From the NCBI GenBank assembly GCA_031271905.1, contig JAISUT010000056.1, positions 41,856 through 105,855 on the forward strand: a stretch of DNA of 64,000 nucleotides. Direction: 5' to 3'. Source of the DNA: Acidobacteriota bacterium (GTDB lineage Bacteria > Acidobacteriota > UBA6911). Shown here in pieces: positions 10,347 to 19,196 of the stretch. A model generated the notes under the pieces. It made no database searches and was not told where the DNA came from. It worked only from the letters and a program-made list of their open reading frames with translations. Numbering within the stretch: position 1 is the stretch's first letter; every line of letters begins with the position of its first letter. The position numbers and the translations under genes were made by a program.

Positions 10347-10742
10347 TCACGCCCCCATCACCTTGACATGGAATTTCCTGTTCCTCGGCGGGTCGAACTC
10401 CGTGAAGTACACGCCTTGCCACGTCCCGAGGACAGGCTTGCCGTTTTCGATCACCACGGTCACGCTCGAACCGATGCAGCTCGCCTTCAGGTGCGCCGCT
10501 GAATTGCCCTCCGCATGACGGAACTCCGGGCGGTCGGGAAACGCCTTGCCCAGTGCAAAGATCAAATCCCGCACCACGTCCGGGTCGGCATTCTCGTTGA
10601 TTGTTATGCCCGCCGTGGTGTGTGGGCAATAAACCACGGCGATGCCGCTGGTCACGCCGCTCTTGCCGATGGCTTCCCGGACTTGCGCCGTGATATTGTA
10701 AAAATCCTCTTTGGATGCGTTGAGTTGGTATTCGTAGGTCAT
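10347..10742 (-). CDS. YjbQ/UPF0047 family protein
   Basis: VYCPHTTAGITINENADPDV, HAEGNSAAHLKASCIGSS, LGTWQGVYFTEFD. Confidence 0.88.
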   Translation of the reverse strand: MTYEYQLNASKEDFYNITAQVREAIGKSGVTSGIAVVYCPHTTAGITINENADPDVVRDLIFALGKAFPDRPEFRHAEGNSAAHLKASCIGSSVTVVIENGKPVLGTWQGVYFTEFDPPRNRKFHVKVMGA

Positions 10743-10865
10743 GGCCGCGTCCCCCGCTCGTTGGTGGCGATGTGCATTGCCGATCGTCCTATCGCCGCCT
10801 CGTCGATTTGGTGATTTCGGGGGGAATGGCCATGCCGTCGATATCATCTGGCGGACGCCGCCGCG

Positions 10866-11290
10866 TCACGCGGCGCTTGCCGCCGTGGCTGTGCTCCCAG
10901 CCCATGCCGCCGCCGTCAGGCTCGCGCGGGAGCCTGTTGCCCCGCAACGCCCCCCCCTCCGCCGCGCCGGACACCGCCGTGACGCGGCCTGCGAGGTCGC
11001 GCGCGTAGCCCATGCGGCAGTCGTCAGGATACCATATCCCCCGCAGGTCTTTGCGCCCGCATCCGCACCCGTCGTCCGAGTAGTCTGAGTCCACGTGTAT
11101 TCCGTGCGCGTCGTGTTGCCCCTTGCATCCTTCGATACGGCTTGGTAGGCGTAGCCGGCGCCGCCGCTCAACCCTGCAATGGTCATCGTGTGCGCCGTCG
11201 TCCGGCTGGAGTTGGCTGCGAGGAGCGAGCACCCGCGGGTCGCGATGAACCTTCGCCACGCGGAGCTCGCCGAGGCCGACGACCTCGCGC
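10866..11290 (-). pseudogene. Decayed relic with Fn3/Rhs-like fragments
   Basis: Minus strand: TMTIAGLSGGAGYAYQAVSKDARGNTTRTEYTWTQT in one frame, then GYARDLAGRVTAVSG in another; no intact ORF. Confidence 0.35.
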
Positions 11291-11375
11291 CCAAGCGAAT
11301 TTTTTTCCTAAGAAATCATGCGGCGGATCGTTATGCCGATCAGAGAGTCGGAAAACACACGGAGGTCGAACGGGC

Positions 11376-11903
11376 ATGATGGACTCTGACTGGATCACGG
11401 CGGCGCTGGCGGAATACGAACAGCCGCTGATACGTTACGCAGCCCACATCCTCGGCAGGGCGGGGGATGTCGAGCGGGCGCGCGAGGTCGTCCAGGACGT
11501 GTTCCTCAAACTCTGCCGGCAAGACCGTGCCGAACTCTCCGACCATCTGGCGCAGTGGCTCTATTCCGTGTGCCGCAACCGTGCGCTGGATGTCCTCAGA
11601 AAGGAGAGACGCATGACAGGACTAGGCGAAGCGCAATTAAACATGCCCGACCGCAACGGGTCGGAAATCATGTCGGCGCTGGAGCGGGAGGAGCGATACT
11701 CGGGAGTCCTGGGTATCTTGCAAACCCTTCCCCATAACCAGCAGGAGGTGATCCGGCTGAAATTCTCGGGCGACCTCAGCTACCAGGAGATCAGCGCGAT
11801 CACCAAGCTTTCGGTGAGCAACGTCGGCTTTCTTATCCATACCGGGCTTAAAACCATCCGCGAAAAATCGCAAAAACGCGAGGCGCAAAGGAGGACGAAA
11901 TGA
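11376..11903 (+). CDS. ECF-type sigma-70 family RNA polymerase sigma factor
   Basis: AREVVQDVFLKLCRQ, WLYSVCRNRALDVLRKERR (region 2); LPHNQQEVIRLKFSGDLSYQEISAITKLSVSNVGFLIHTGLKTIRE (region 4). Confidence 0.9.
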   Translation: MMDSDWITAALAEYEQPLIRYAAHILGRAGDVERAREVVQDVFLKLCRQDRAELSDHLAQWLYSVCRNRALDVLRKERRMTGLGEAQLNMPDRNGSEIMSALEREERYSGVLGILQTLPHNQQEVIRLKFSGDLSYQEISAITKLSVSNVGFLIHTGLKTIREKSQKREAQRRTK

Positions 11904-14158
11904 ACATAGACATGAATGATCCCCGCCTGACCGCCTACGCGCTCGGCGAAATCACCGATGAAAAAGAACGCGCGGAGCTGGAAGCCGCGATTGGCGAGGC
12001 GCCGGAACTCGCCGTTTTCGTGGAGGAGGTTCGCGAGACCGCAGGCTGGCTCTCCGCCGAGCTCCATGCCGAGCTCGGCGCCTCGGCCGACGGGGCGCTG
12101 ACCCCCGCGCAGCGCGGTAACATCGAAGCCCGCGCCGCCAAGGCCGCCTCCGGCGGAATCTTGGCCAAGCTGTTCGGACATGAAGGATTTTTTGGCAACA
12201 AACTGGCTTGGATGCCCGTGGGCGCGGCGGCGGTGCTGGTGCTGGCGTTTTTCACCTTCAGACAGTTCCAGCCGGAGGCGGTTCACGACGGGCAGACGGC
12301 TGGGCTCGTCGAAGACGCCGGTCATGAACCGGACGACCTGGCGACGCCCGTGCTGACGGCGCAAGTTGAAGAACCAGTCGCCGAGCAACGAATCGCCGAG
12401 CAAGCGACGGCGCAGGTTGACGAACAGGTCGCCAATCAGGCGACGATGCAAACGTTTGTCGCGCCAACGGCAATTCCCATGGAAATCCCGCCGCCGGCGC
12501 CGGGGGAGCTGTCGATGTTGCGCTCCCAGGAGTCTATCGCCCGGCTCGCGCAGATGGAGGCGGAAATCCGCGCGGGGAAGAAGGTGAACAGCATCATCGC
12601 CGCCGCAGCACCTGCGGCACGCGACGACATAATGGAGCTCATCCCGACCATGTCGGGGAGCGTGGCGCAACCGGACGGATATCCGTTCCCGAGTCCGGAC
12701 GATTGGAACGGCAATCGACCGCCAGCGGGAAAAAGGAGCCGGTTCAACACCGAAGACTATGCGTCCGTCGTTGACAACCCGTTCCTCGACGTCGTGCAGA
12801 ATCCGCTCTCGACCTTCTCCATCGACGTGGACACGGCGTCCTATTCCAACGTGCGGCGCTTCCTCGAAGGCAACCGACGTCCGCCCAAGGACTCCGTCCG
12901 CATCGAGGAGCTGGTCAACTACTTCGACTACGACTACAAGGCGCCGACGGACGGCAAGCCGTTCGCGGTGAACGCGGAGATGGCCGAGGCGCCGTGGAAC
13001 CCGAAGCACAAGCTGCTCCGCGTCGCGTTGAAGGGGCGTGAACTCGCCAAGGGGAAGCGCCCGCAGAGCAACCTGGTGTTCCTGGTCGACGTGTCCGGTT
13101 CGATGACCGACTACAACAAGCTGCCGCTGGTGAAAGAGTCGATGAAGATGCTGGTGGACAGGCTGGCCGCGTCCGACCGCGTCTCCATCGTCGTCTATGC
13201 CGGCAGCAGCGGCCTCGCGCTCCCTTCGACCAGCGGCGAGCAGAAGGACGTCATCCGCCGCGCCATCGACAACATGAGGGCGGGCGGGAGCACGGCTGGC
13301 GCCGCCGGCATCCAGTTGGCATACAAGGTCGCCGAGGAGAATTTCATCAAAGGCGGCGTCAACCGGGTGATCCTGGCGACCGACGGCGACTTCAACGTCG
13401 GCGTCACCAGCAAAGGCGACCTGACGCGCCTGATCGAGGAGAAGGCGAAGAAGAACGTCTTCCTGACCGCCCTCGGCTTCGGCATGGGCAACTACAAGGA
13501 TCCGACGCTGGAGCTGCTGGCCGACAAGGGGCACGGCAACTACGCCTACATCGACACCGCCAACGAGGCGCGCAAGGTCTTGGTGGAGCAGATGGACGCC
13601 ACGCTGGTCGCCATCGCCAAGGATGTGAAGATCCAGGTGGAGTTCAACCCGGCGCGGGTCAAGTCGTACCGGCTGCTCGGCTACGAGAACCGCATCATGG
13701 CTAAGGAGGATTTCAACGACGACGCCAAGCAGGCGGGGGTCGTCGGCGCGGGGCACGCGGTGACGGCGTTCTACGAGCTGGCGACGGAGGACGACGCCGC
13801 CGACACGCGCCCGGTCGATCCGCTCAAGTACCAGGCCAAGCCTGCGGCTTCGGCGCAAGCCGACAGTTCCGAGATCGCCACGGTGAAGATCCGGAGCAAG
13901 GCGCCGGAGGGGGACAGGAGCGTCCTGACCGAGTTTGCAGTCCATGACGGCGCAAGGGGATTCGCCGCCGCCTCGCGCGACTTCAAGTTCGCCGCCGCCG
14001 TTGCCGCCTTCGGCATGGTGCTACGCGACTCGCCGCACAAGGGAAGCGCGGATTATGACCGCATCCTGCAATGGGCGAACGAAGGGAAGGGGGATGACCG
14101 GTTCGGCTACCGCGCGGAGTTCATCCGCCTGGTCCACCGCGCCGTCTCCATCAAATAG
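11900..14158 (+). CDS. Membrane protein with anti-sigma-like N-terminus and VWA domain (YfbK-like)
   Basis: DPRLTAYALGEITDEKERAELEAAI; TM helix LAWMPVGAAAVLVLAFFTF; VWA MIDAS NLVFLVDVSGSMTDYNKLP; FSIDVDTASYSNVRRFL; 4-bp overlap with the sigma gene. Confidence 0.88.
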   Translation: MNIDMNDPRLTAYALGEITDEKERAELEAAIGEAPELAVFVEEVRETAGWLSAELHAELGASADGALTPAQRGNIEARAAKAASGGILAKLFGHEGFFGNKLAWMPVGAAAVLVLAFFTFRQFQPEAVHDGQTAGLVEDAGHEPDDLATPVLTAQVEEPVAEQRIAEQATAQVDEQVANQATMQTFVAPTAIPMEIPPPAPGELSMLRSQESIARLAQMEAEIRAGKKVNSIIAAAAPAARDDIMELIPTMSGSVAQPDGYPFPSPDDWNGNRPPAGKRSRFNTEDYASVVDNPFLDVVQNPLSTFSIDVDTASYSNVRRFLEGNRRPPKDSVRIEELVNYFDYDYKAPTDGKPFAVNAEMAEAPWNPKHKLLRVALKGRELAKGKRPQSNLVFLVDVSGSMTDYNKLPLVKESMKMLVDRLAASDRVSIVVYAGSSGLALPSTSGEQKDVIRRAIDNMRAGGSTAGAAGIQLAYKVAEENFIKGGVNRVILATDGDFNVGVTSKGDLTRLIEEKAKKNVFLTALGFGMGNYKDPTLELLADKGHGNYAYIDTANEARKVLVEQMDATLVAIAKDVKIQVEFNPARVKSYRLLGYENRIMAKEDFNDDAKQAGVVGAGHAVTAFYELATEDDAADTRPVDPLKYQAKPAASAQADSSEIATVKIRSKAPEGDRSVLTEFAVHDGARGFAAASRDFKFAAAVAAFGMVLRDSPHKGSADYDRILQWANEGKGDDRFGYRAEFIRLVHRAVSIK

Positions 14159-14172
14159 ACGACGGCCGACAA

Positions 14173-14203
14173 AGGCAGGGCGCTCGCGCTGCGGACGCCC
14201 TGC
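14173..14203 (+). terminator. Hairpin downstream of the VWA gene (9-bp stem)
   Basis: GGCAGGGCG ... CGCCCTGCC perfect inverted repeat just after the stop; no clear U tract. Confidence 0.5.
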
Positions 14204-14462
14204 CCTGAAACCCCGCTCCACCACTCCTGCACTTTGAATCCGCCGGATATTTGAACCGCCGGCACGACGCACGCGCTGCCGAAAGTCACGCTGGACATAT
14301 TCCCGAATCAGAAAACGCGGGTGCCGGAAGATGCGGGTGTTCCAGACGGTCTCGGACTGCCGCAGAACAAGTCGCGGGCAAACTATCCCCACTGTCACCT
14401 GCCTGCCACCTGATTTTTTTTGATTCGGATTTTCGAAAATCAATGCAAGTCGTTGATTTGAT

Positions 14463-14538
14463 TGGTGGAGCTAACGAGGATCGAACTCGTGACCTCCTGA
14501 CTGCCAGTCAGGCACTCTCCCAGCTGAGCTATAGCCCC
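14463..14538 (-). tRNA. tRNA-Ala (anticodon GGC), CCA encoded
   Basis: Reverse complement GGGGCTATAGCTCAGCTGGGAGAGTGCCTGACTGGCAGTCAGGAGGTCACGAGTTCGATCCTCGTTAGCTCCACCA folds as a cloverleaf; loop CTGGCAG. Confidence 0.95.
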
Positions 14539-14811
14539 ACGCTTTCAAACACCTCCGACCCTTGCGATCGGCACGCTGCCCTTATCGGCAGGGCAACGTA
14601 AAGACGTCAATGGATCCCGGATGTTTTCCCGTTTCGCCAACGGGTGCGCATCTGTTGATCCACACGGTCAAATAAAATATGGGATCATCCCCGTCTTTTC
14701 AAGTAAAACTTGCCCGTAACCCTTGAGTCCTGCGGCTCTGCCCCGCATCTTCAAAAACGCGCCTGAAACCGCGCCCGTGCGACCGACCGGCGGCGCGCGG
14801 GACGCGCCCCG

Positions 14812-15753
14812 TCACCGTGCGGCCGCACTCCCGCCAAGCCGCAACGGCGGCGGCGGCGCGCAAACGACCTCCAGCCGCTCCCCCGTCGCAGGATGTTCCA
14901 ATTCCAGGGACAGGCTGTGCAGGTGATAGCCGAGGTCTCCGGGGAGTGCGCCATGGCCTGGCAGGGGGACGCCTCCGACGCCGTACAGCGGGTCGCCGAC
15001 CAACGGATGTCCCGCCGCCGCCAGATGGATGCGTATCTGATGCGGCCGCCCCGTCGTGATCCGCACGTCCACCAAGGCGCAACCGTCCCGGCGCTCCATC
15101 ACCGCGACATGGCTGTGCGCCGCCTTTCCCGACGGGTCGCCGGGAAAGGTTGCGGCGTGAACCGTCCCCAACGCGCGGTGGGGGATGCGTCCGACGGGGA
15201 CGTCGATGTCGAACCCGTCCGCCGATGGCTCGCCCGCCACCAGCGTCCTGTACGCCTTGCGCACCTCGCCGCGCCGCCACGCTTGCGACACTCGCGCAAA
15301 CGCCTCCGCCGAGCGGGCGAAAAGCAGGACGCCCGACGTCCCCCGCCCCAGCCGGTGCACGGGGTTCGCCTCCGGGAACCTCCGTCGCACCAGCGCCCAC
15401 AGGGTGTTTCGCATGAAGCGCCCGCCGCCGGGCAGGGTCGGCAGCCCCGTCGGCTTGGCGACCGCCAGCAGATGCTCGTCCCGGTGCAGGATCGCATAGG
15501 CGAGCGGCGCGTCCGGCTCCACCCACGGGGGGCGCAGCCAACTCAGCCTTTGCCCCGGACGCAACACGGCGTTCGCCGCCGCCGGAGCCCCGTCGAGCAG
15601 GACGCGCCCCGCTTCGATGCGCTCCAGCCACTCCCCGCGTCCGGCGGACGGATGCCTCCCCGCGAGGTATTCCACGACGTTGCATCCCGCCGCCGCCGCG
15701 CCCAGCTCTTCGCGATATTCATATCCGTCGTTGAGATCGTCTTTGTGGGGCAT
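14812..15753 (-). CDS. RluA-family pseudouridine synthase
   Basis: NPVHRLGRGTSGVLLFARS, TGRPHQIRIHLAAAGHPLVGDPLYG. Confidence 0.9.
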   Translation of the reverse strand: MPHKDDLNDGYEYREELGAAAAGCNVVEYLAGRHPSAGRGEWLERIEAGRVLLDGAPAAANAVLRPGQRLSWLRPPWVEPDAPLAYAILHRDEHLLAVAKPTGLPTLPGGGRFMRNTLWALVRRRFPEANPVHRLGRGTSGVLLFARSAEAFARVSQAWRRGEVRKAYRTLVAGEPSADGFDIDVPVGRIPHRALGTVHAATFPGDPSGKAAHSHVAVMERRDGCALVDVRITTGRPHQIRIHLAAAGHPLVGDPLYGVGGVPLPGHGALPGDLGYHLHSLSLELEHPATGERLEVVCAPPPPLRLGGSAAAR

Positions 15754-16042
15754 GGCGGCATTGTAGCATTTTCCAAATCCCCCAATTGGTCGGTTTCTTC
15801 GGAAAGATGGGCGTCCCGGGTCATCGACGCGGCTCGCGAGATGGTTTCGACGACCTCGCCGATGCACGACGGCGTCGTCACGGTGACGGGGCGTCCGGCC
15901 TGGTCGCAATCTTTTTCTTGAGCCCGCCCCGTCCTCCCCTGTCCATGGAAAGGCTTTCGGCTCCCAAGAGGGGATCTGGCATAATGTCCGGCATCGGCGT
16001 CTATGGATGGGGCGTGACGGATGAAACGGAGGCCGTGAACGT

Positions 16043-16885
16043 ATGCTGGGGGCCATAATCGGGGATGTCGCAGGTTCGCGCTTCGAGTTTCACAACCACC
16101 GGAGCAAGGATTTCGACCTGTTCGGCGAAGGTTGCTTCGCCACCGACGACAGTATCATGTCCTTGGCCGTCGCCAAGGCGCTCATGGATGCCGTCGAGGA
16201 CGCATCCCCGTCCTCCCGGGGGGGCGCCTGCGGGTACGACGAGGCATTCCACGCGCGCCTCGCGGAGCTGACGGTCGAACGGATGCGGGAGATCGGGCGC
16301 AAGTATCCGCGTTGCGGCTTCGGCGGCAGGTTCTACGATTGGCTCTTCAGCGACGCCCCCGCTCCGTATGGCAGCTTTGGCAACGGTGCCGCCATGCGGG
16401 TCAGTCCGGCGGGGTTCGCCGCACGGACGGAGCGGGAAGCCGGACGTCTGGCGGAGACGGTGACCGCCGTCACCCATGACCACCCCGAAGGCGTCAAGGG
16501 CGCGCAGGCGACAGCCATGGCCATCTTTTGGGCGCGGCGGGGCGCGACGAAAGACGACATCCGCCGCCGCATCGCCCGCGACTACTATGCGTTGGATTTC
16601 ACGGTGGACGCCATCCGCCCCACCTACCGTTTCAATGAGACCTGCCAAGGGACTGTGCCGCAGGCGATAGAGTGCTTCCTCGAATCCAGTTCTTTCGAAG
16701 ACGCCATCCGCACGGCGATCTCCCTGGGCGGCGACAGCGACACCGTCGCCGCGATCACCGGCTCGATAGCCGAAGCCCATTACGGCGTGCCGGAGGAAAT
16801 CCGGGAGACGGCGCTCTCCTACTTGGACGCGGAGTTGCGGGCGATCTATGACCGGTGGACGGAGTTTGTCGCAGTCCACGCCTGA
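16043..16885 (+). CDS. ADP-ribosylglycohydrolase family protein
   Basis: GAIIGDVAGSRFEF, FATDDSIMSLAVAKAL, GNGAAMRVSPAG, GGDSDTVAAITGSIAEAHYG. Confidence 0.9.
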   Translation: MLGAIIGDVAGSRFEFHNHRSKDFDLFGEGCFATDDSIMSLAVAKALMDAVEDASPSSRGGACGYDEAFHARLAELTVERMREIGRKYPRCGFGGRFYDWLFSDAPAPYGSFGNGAAMRVSPAGFAARTEREAGRLAETVTAVTHDHPEGVKGAQATAMAIFWARRGATKDDIRRRIARDYYALDFTVDAIRPTYRFNETCQGTVPQAIECFLESSSFEDAIRTAISLGGDSDTVAAITGSIAEAHYGVPEEIRETALSYLDAELRAIYDRWTEFVAVHA

Positions 16886-17018
16886 CATCCCCGTGGCAAC
16901 CCAAGCCCTTGCATTGATATTCAGAGCGCGTGAACCTGAGCGCGCGAAACTGTTGCGGCAATGGCTGTGTGCGGGTTGACTGCATTCGTACGTTTCATCC
17001 CGTACGTTTGGAGGCGTC

Positions 17019-17140
17019 ATGTCTGTGTTGGGCGTTCCAGCCCATCGATTCCGTGACAACTTCTCCCACTATGCCGAACTTGCGGAAGGCGGTGTGGATA
17101 TTTTGGGTCGTCCGTCCTCGCCGGGCGACCGCCGAGACCG
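17019..17140 (+). pseudogene. Phd/YefM-like antitoxin relic (frameshifted)
   Basis: MSVLGVPAHRFRDNFSHYAELAEGGVDIL; removing one G near 17105 would give DILVVRPRRATAETA; RBS-like GGAGG and a direct repeat upstream. Confidence 0.45.
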
Positions 17141-17150
17141 CCGTGCGCGG

Positions 17151-18134
17151 CTACCGCAGGCAGGCGAGGACGGCGCGCTTGGCAAGCGTCCGCGCGATCT
17201 GGATCTTCCACTTGTTGCGGTCGCCGGGCAGCGCCCGCGCCTCGGCGACCGCCGCCGCCCCCGCCGCCTCCGCCGCCTCCTCGGCGGTCGAATTTCCTTT
17301 CAAGGCGTCTGCCGCCGCCGCCTCTGCCCGCGCCGCGCGGTACGGCTTGCCGTGAACCGCGTTCAGGCAGATGCGCGCCGTGCCGCCGGCCTTGTCCACC
17401 AGCGCGGCGCAGTTGACGACGGGGAAGTCGATCGACTTCCTGACGGCGAATTTGAGGAACGCGCTTTTCGCCCCCTCGGGCGGCGCGGGAACCTGCACCT
17501 CCATCACGATCTCGTCGTCGGCGAGGACGGTGCTCCCCGGAAACGCCACGTCCCAGAACCGCTCGGCCTCGATGGTGCGGCGGTTGGTGTGGATTTTCGC
17601 GTCGAGCGCGACCAGCGCGGGCGCCAGGTCGCCGGGGTTGACCGCCAGGCACGATTTCACCGCGCCGAAGATCGAGTGGTAGCGGTTGTCGCCCGACATG
17701 GCGAAACACTGCCCGCCCCCTTTGCGGACGCAGTTGAAGCGGTTGTCGGGGGTGCGGAAATACCAGCAGCGGGGCAGCTGGCAGATGTTGCCGCCTATCG
17801 TCCCCATCTCGCGGATGTGCGGCGTCGCCGTGCGGTGCGCGGCTTCGCCGAGGGCGGCGTACCGTTCTTTGACAAGCGCGGAGCGCGCGATGTCCTCCAG
17901 GCGCGTCAGCGCGCCTATCCTGAGCGCGCCGCCGTATTCCTTGATGTAGTCGAGGAACGGGTCGGCCTTGAGGTTGACCACGGTCTCCGGATGCGTGGGG
18001 AGGATCTCGAAGCGCAACGTCCCCAAAAGGTCGGTGCCCCCGGCGATCAGCGCCGCCCGGCCCGATTTCAGTATGGCCGCGGCCTCCTCGGCGGTCTTTG
18101 CGTCCACATGCGCGAATTTCTTCCAAGTCTTCAT
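17151..18134 (-). CDS. Molybdenum hydroxylase FAD-binding subunit (with 4Fe-4S-type Cys insertion)
   Basis: LIAGGTDLLGTLRFEI, MGTIGGNICQLPRCWYFRTPDNRFNCVRKGGGQCFAMSGDNRYHSIFGAVKSCLAVNPGDLAPAL. Confidence 0.88.
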   Translation of the reverse strand: MKTWKKFAHVDAKTAEEAAAILKSGRAALIAGGTDLLGTLRFEILPTHPETVVNLKADPFLDYIKEYGGALRIGALTRLEDIARSALVKERYAALGEAAHRTATPHIREMGTIGGNICQLPRCWYFRTPDNRFNCVRKGGGQCFAMSGDNRYHSIFGAVKSCLAVNPGDLAPALVALDAKIHTNRRTIEAERFWDVAFPGSTVLADDEIVMEVQVPAPPEGAKSAFLKFAVRKSIDFPVVNCAALVDKAGGTARICLNAVHGKPYRAARAEAAAADALKGNSTAEEAAEAAGAAAVAEARALPGDRNKWKIQIARTLAKRAVLACLR

Positions 18135-18868
18135 GCGCGCGCCCCTTTCGACGGCTTCGGTTCCCCCCCGCTTCTTTTCTGGAATTCCGGCAGCGCCTTG
18201 GCCGCCTGCAACACCGCCGGGGGGTGCTGTTGGTAGGTGGCGCAACGGCACAGGTTGCCGCCGAGGGCGTCGCGGACGTCCTCCTCGGTCGGGTCGGCGT
18301 TCCTGTCCAGCAGCGCCTTGGCCGAGACCACGAAGCCGGGGGTGCAGTAGCCGCATTGGAAGGCGTTGTGGTCGATGTAGGCTTGGATGAGCGGATGCCC
18401 CGCCTTGGCGATGCCTTCGGCGGTTTCGACCACCGCGCCGCCGCACTCGCACGCCAGCGTCATGCAGGAGAGGACCGGCCTGCCGTTCATGATGACCGTG
18501 CAGGAGCCGCACGCCCCCATCCCCCCGCACCAGTCCTTGGGCGAGGTGAAGCCGAGCCGGTCGCGCAGGAGCTGGCGCAGCGTCCAGTGCGGCTCGACCG
18601 CCTGGGTGTATTTGTCGCCGTTGACCGTCAGCGTGACGGTCGCCATGCCGGAGGCGCAAACCGCTTCGGAGGCGACCGGGACGGCGCGCGCGTTGTATGG
18701 CTGGGCGGCCTCGGCGTCGGGCGGGGCCGAGATCGCCATCGCGCCGCCGAGCACCGCAGGCGCCCCGGCGGCAAGGCCCGCGTCCTTCAGGAAATTCCGG
18801 CGCGACATCTTCCCGGCGTTTTCCGCGCCCTTGTTCCCCTCATCCCCAAAGTTCGGTTCGTCCGGCAT
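18131..18868 (-). CDS. Molybdenum hydroxylase 2Fe-2S subunit with Tat-type signal
   Basis: SRRNFLKDAGLAAGAPAVLGGA; GMGACGSCTVIMNGRPVLSC; CGYCTPGFVVSAKALL; GGNLCRCATY. Confidence 0.9.
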   Translation of the reverse strand: MPDEPNFGDEGNKGAENAGKMSRRNFLKDAGLAAGAPAVLGGAMAISAPPDAEAAQPYNARAVPVASEAVCASGMATVTLTVNGDKYTQAVEPHWTLRQLLRDRLGFTSPKDWCGGMGACGSCTVIMNGRPVLSCMTLACECGGAVVETAEGIAKAGHPLIQAYIDHNAFQCGYCTPGFVVSAKALLDRNADPTEEDVRDALGGNLCRCATYQQHPPAVLQAAKALPEFQKRSGGEPKPSKGARA

Positions 18869-19196
18869 CGTCACTCCCCTCCATCGAACGTACGCAAATC
18901 GTGGTCCACATTAGTTTGCATACATAGAGTCTGTCCACTTATCGCACCCGCCGCACAACCGCGAAGCGGTTGCCGGCGGGGCTTCGCCCCACACCCTGCG
19001 ACATCCCCGCGACAAACCGGCGATGCGGCGAAGCCGCGAGCCGCCAGCACCCGCCATCGTCCACGGTCGCACGGGCGCAGGGTGGTGTGGATGCAAGGCG
19101 CGCGCAGGGCAGGCTCCGCAGGCGCGCTCACGCGCGTCGAGGAAGCCCGCCCAAGCAGCAACGCGGCAGACGCGCCGCCATGCGCCCGTGCGACAG

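Noticed and set aside
12358-12450. Imperfect CAAGTTGAAGAACCAGTCGCC-type repeats in the VWA-protein linker
   Set aside because: Short, in-frame low-complexity Q/E linker; no independent significance.
14251-14601. 116-aa ORF crossing the tRNA-Ala gene
   Set aside because: Overlaps a convincing tRNA and has no family-like sequence.
17019-18236. 405-aa plus-strand ORF through the FAD-subunit gene
   Set aside because: Only its first ~30 codons (Phd-like) look coding; the rest is antisense to the molybdenum-hydroxylase FAD and Fe-S subunits.
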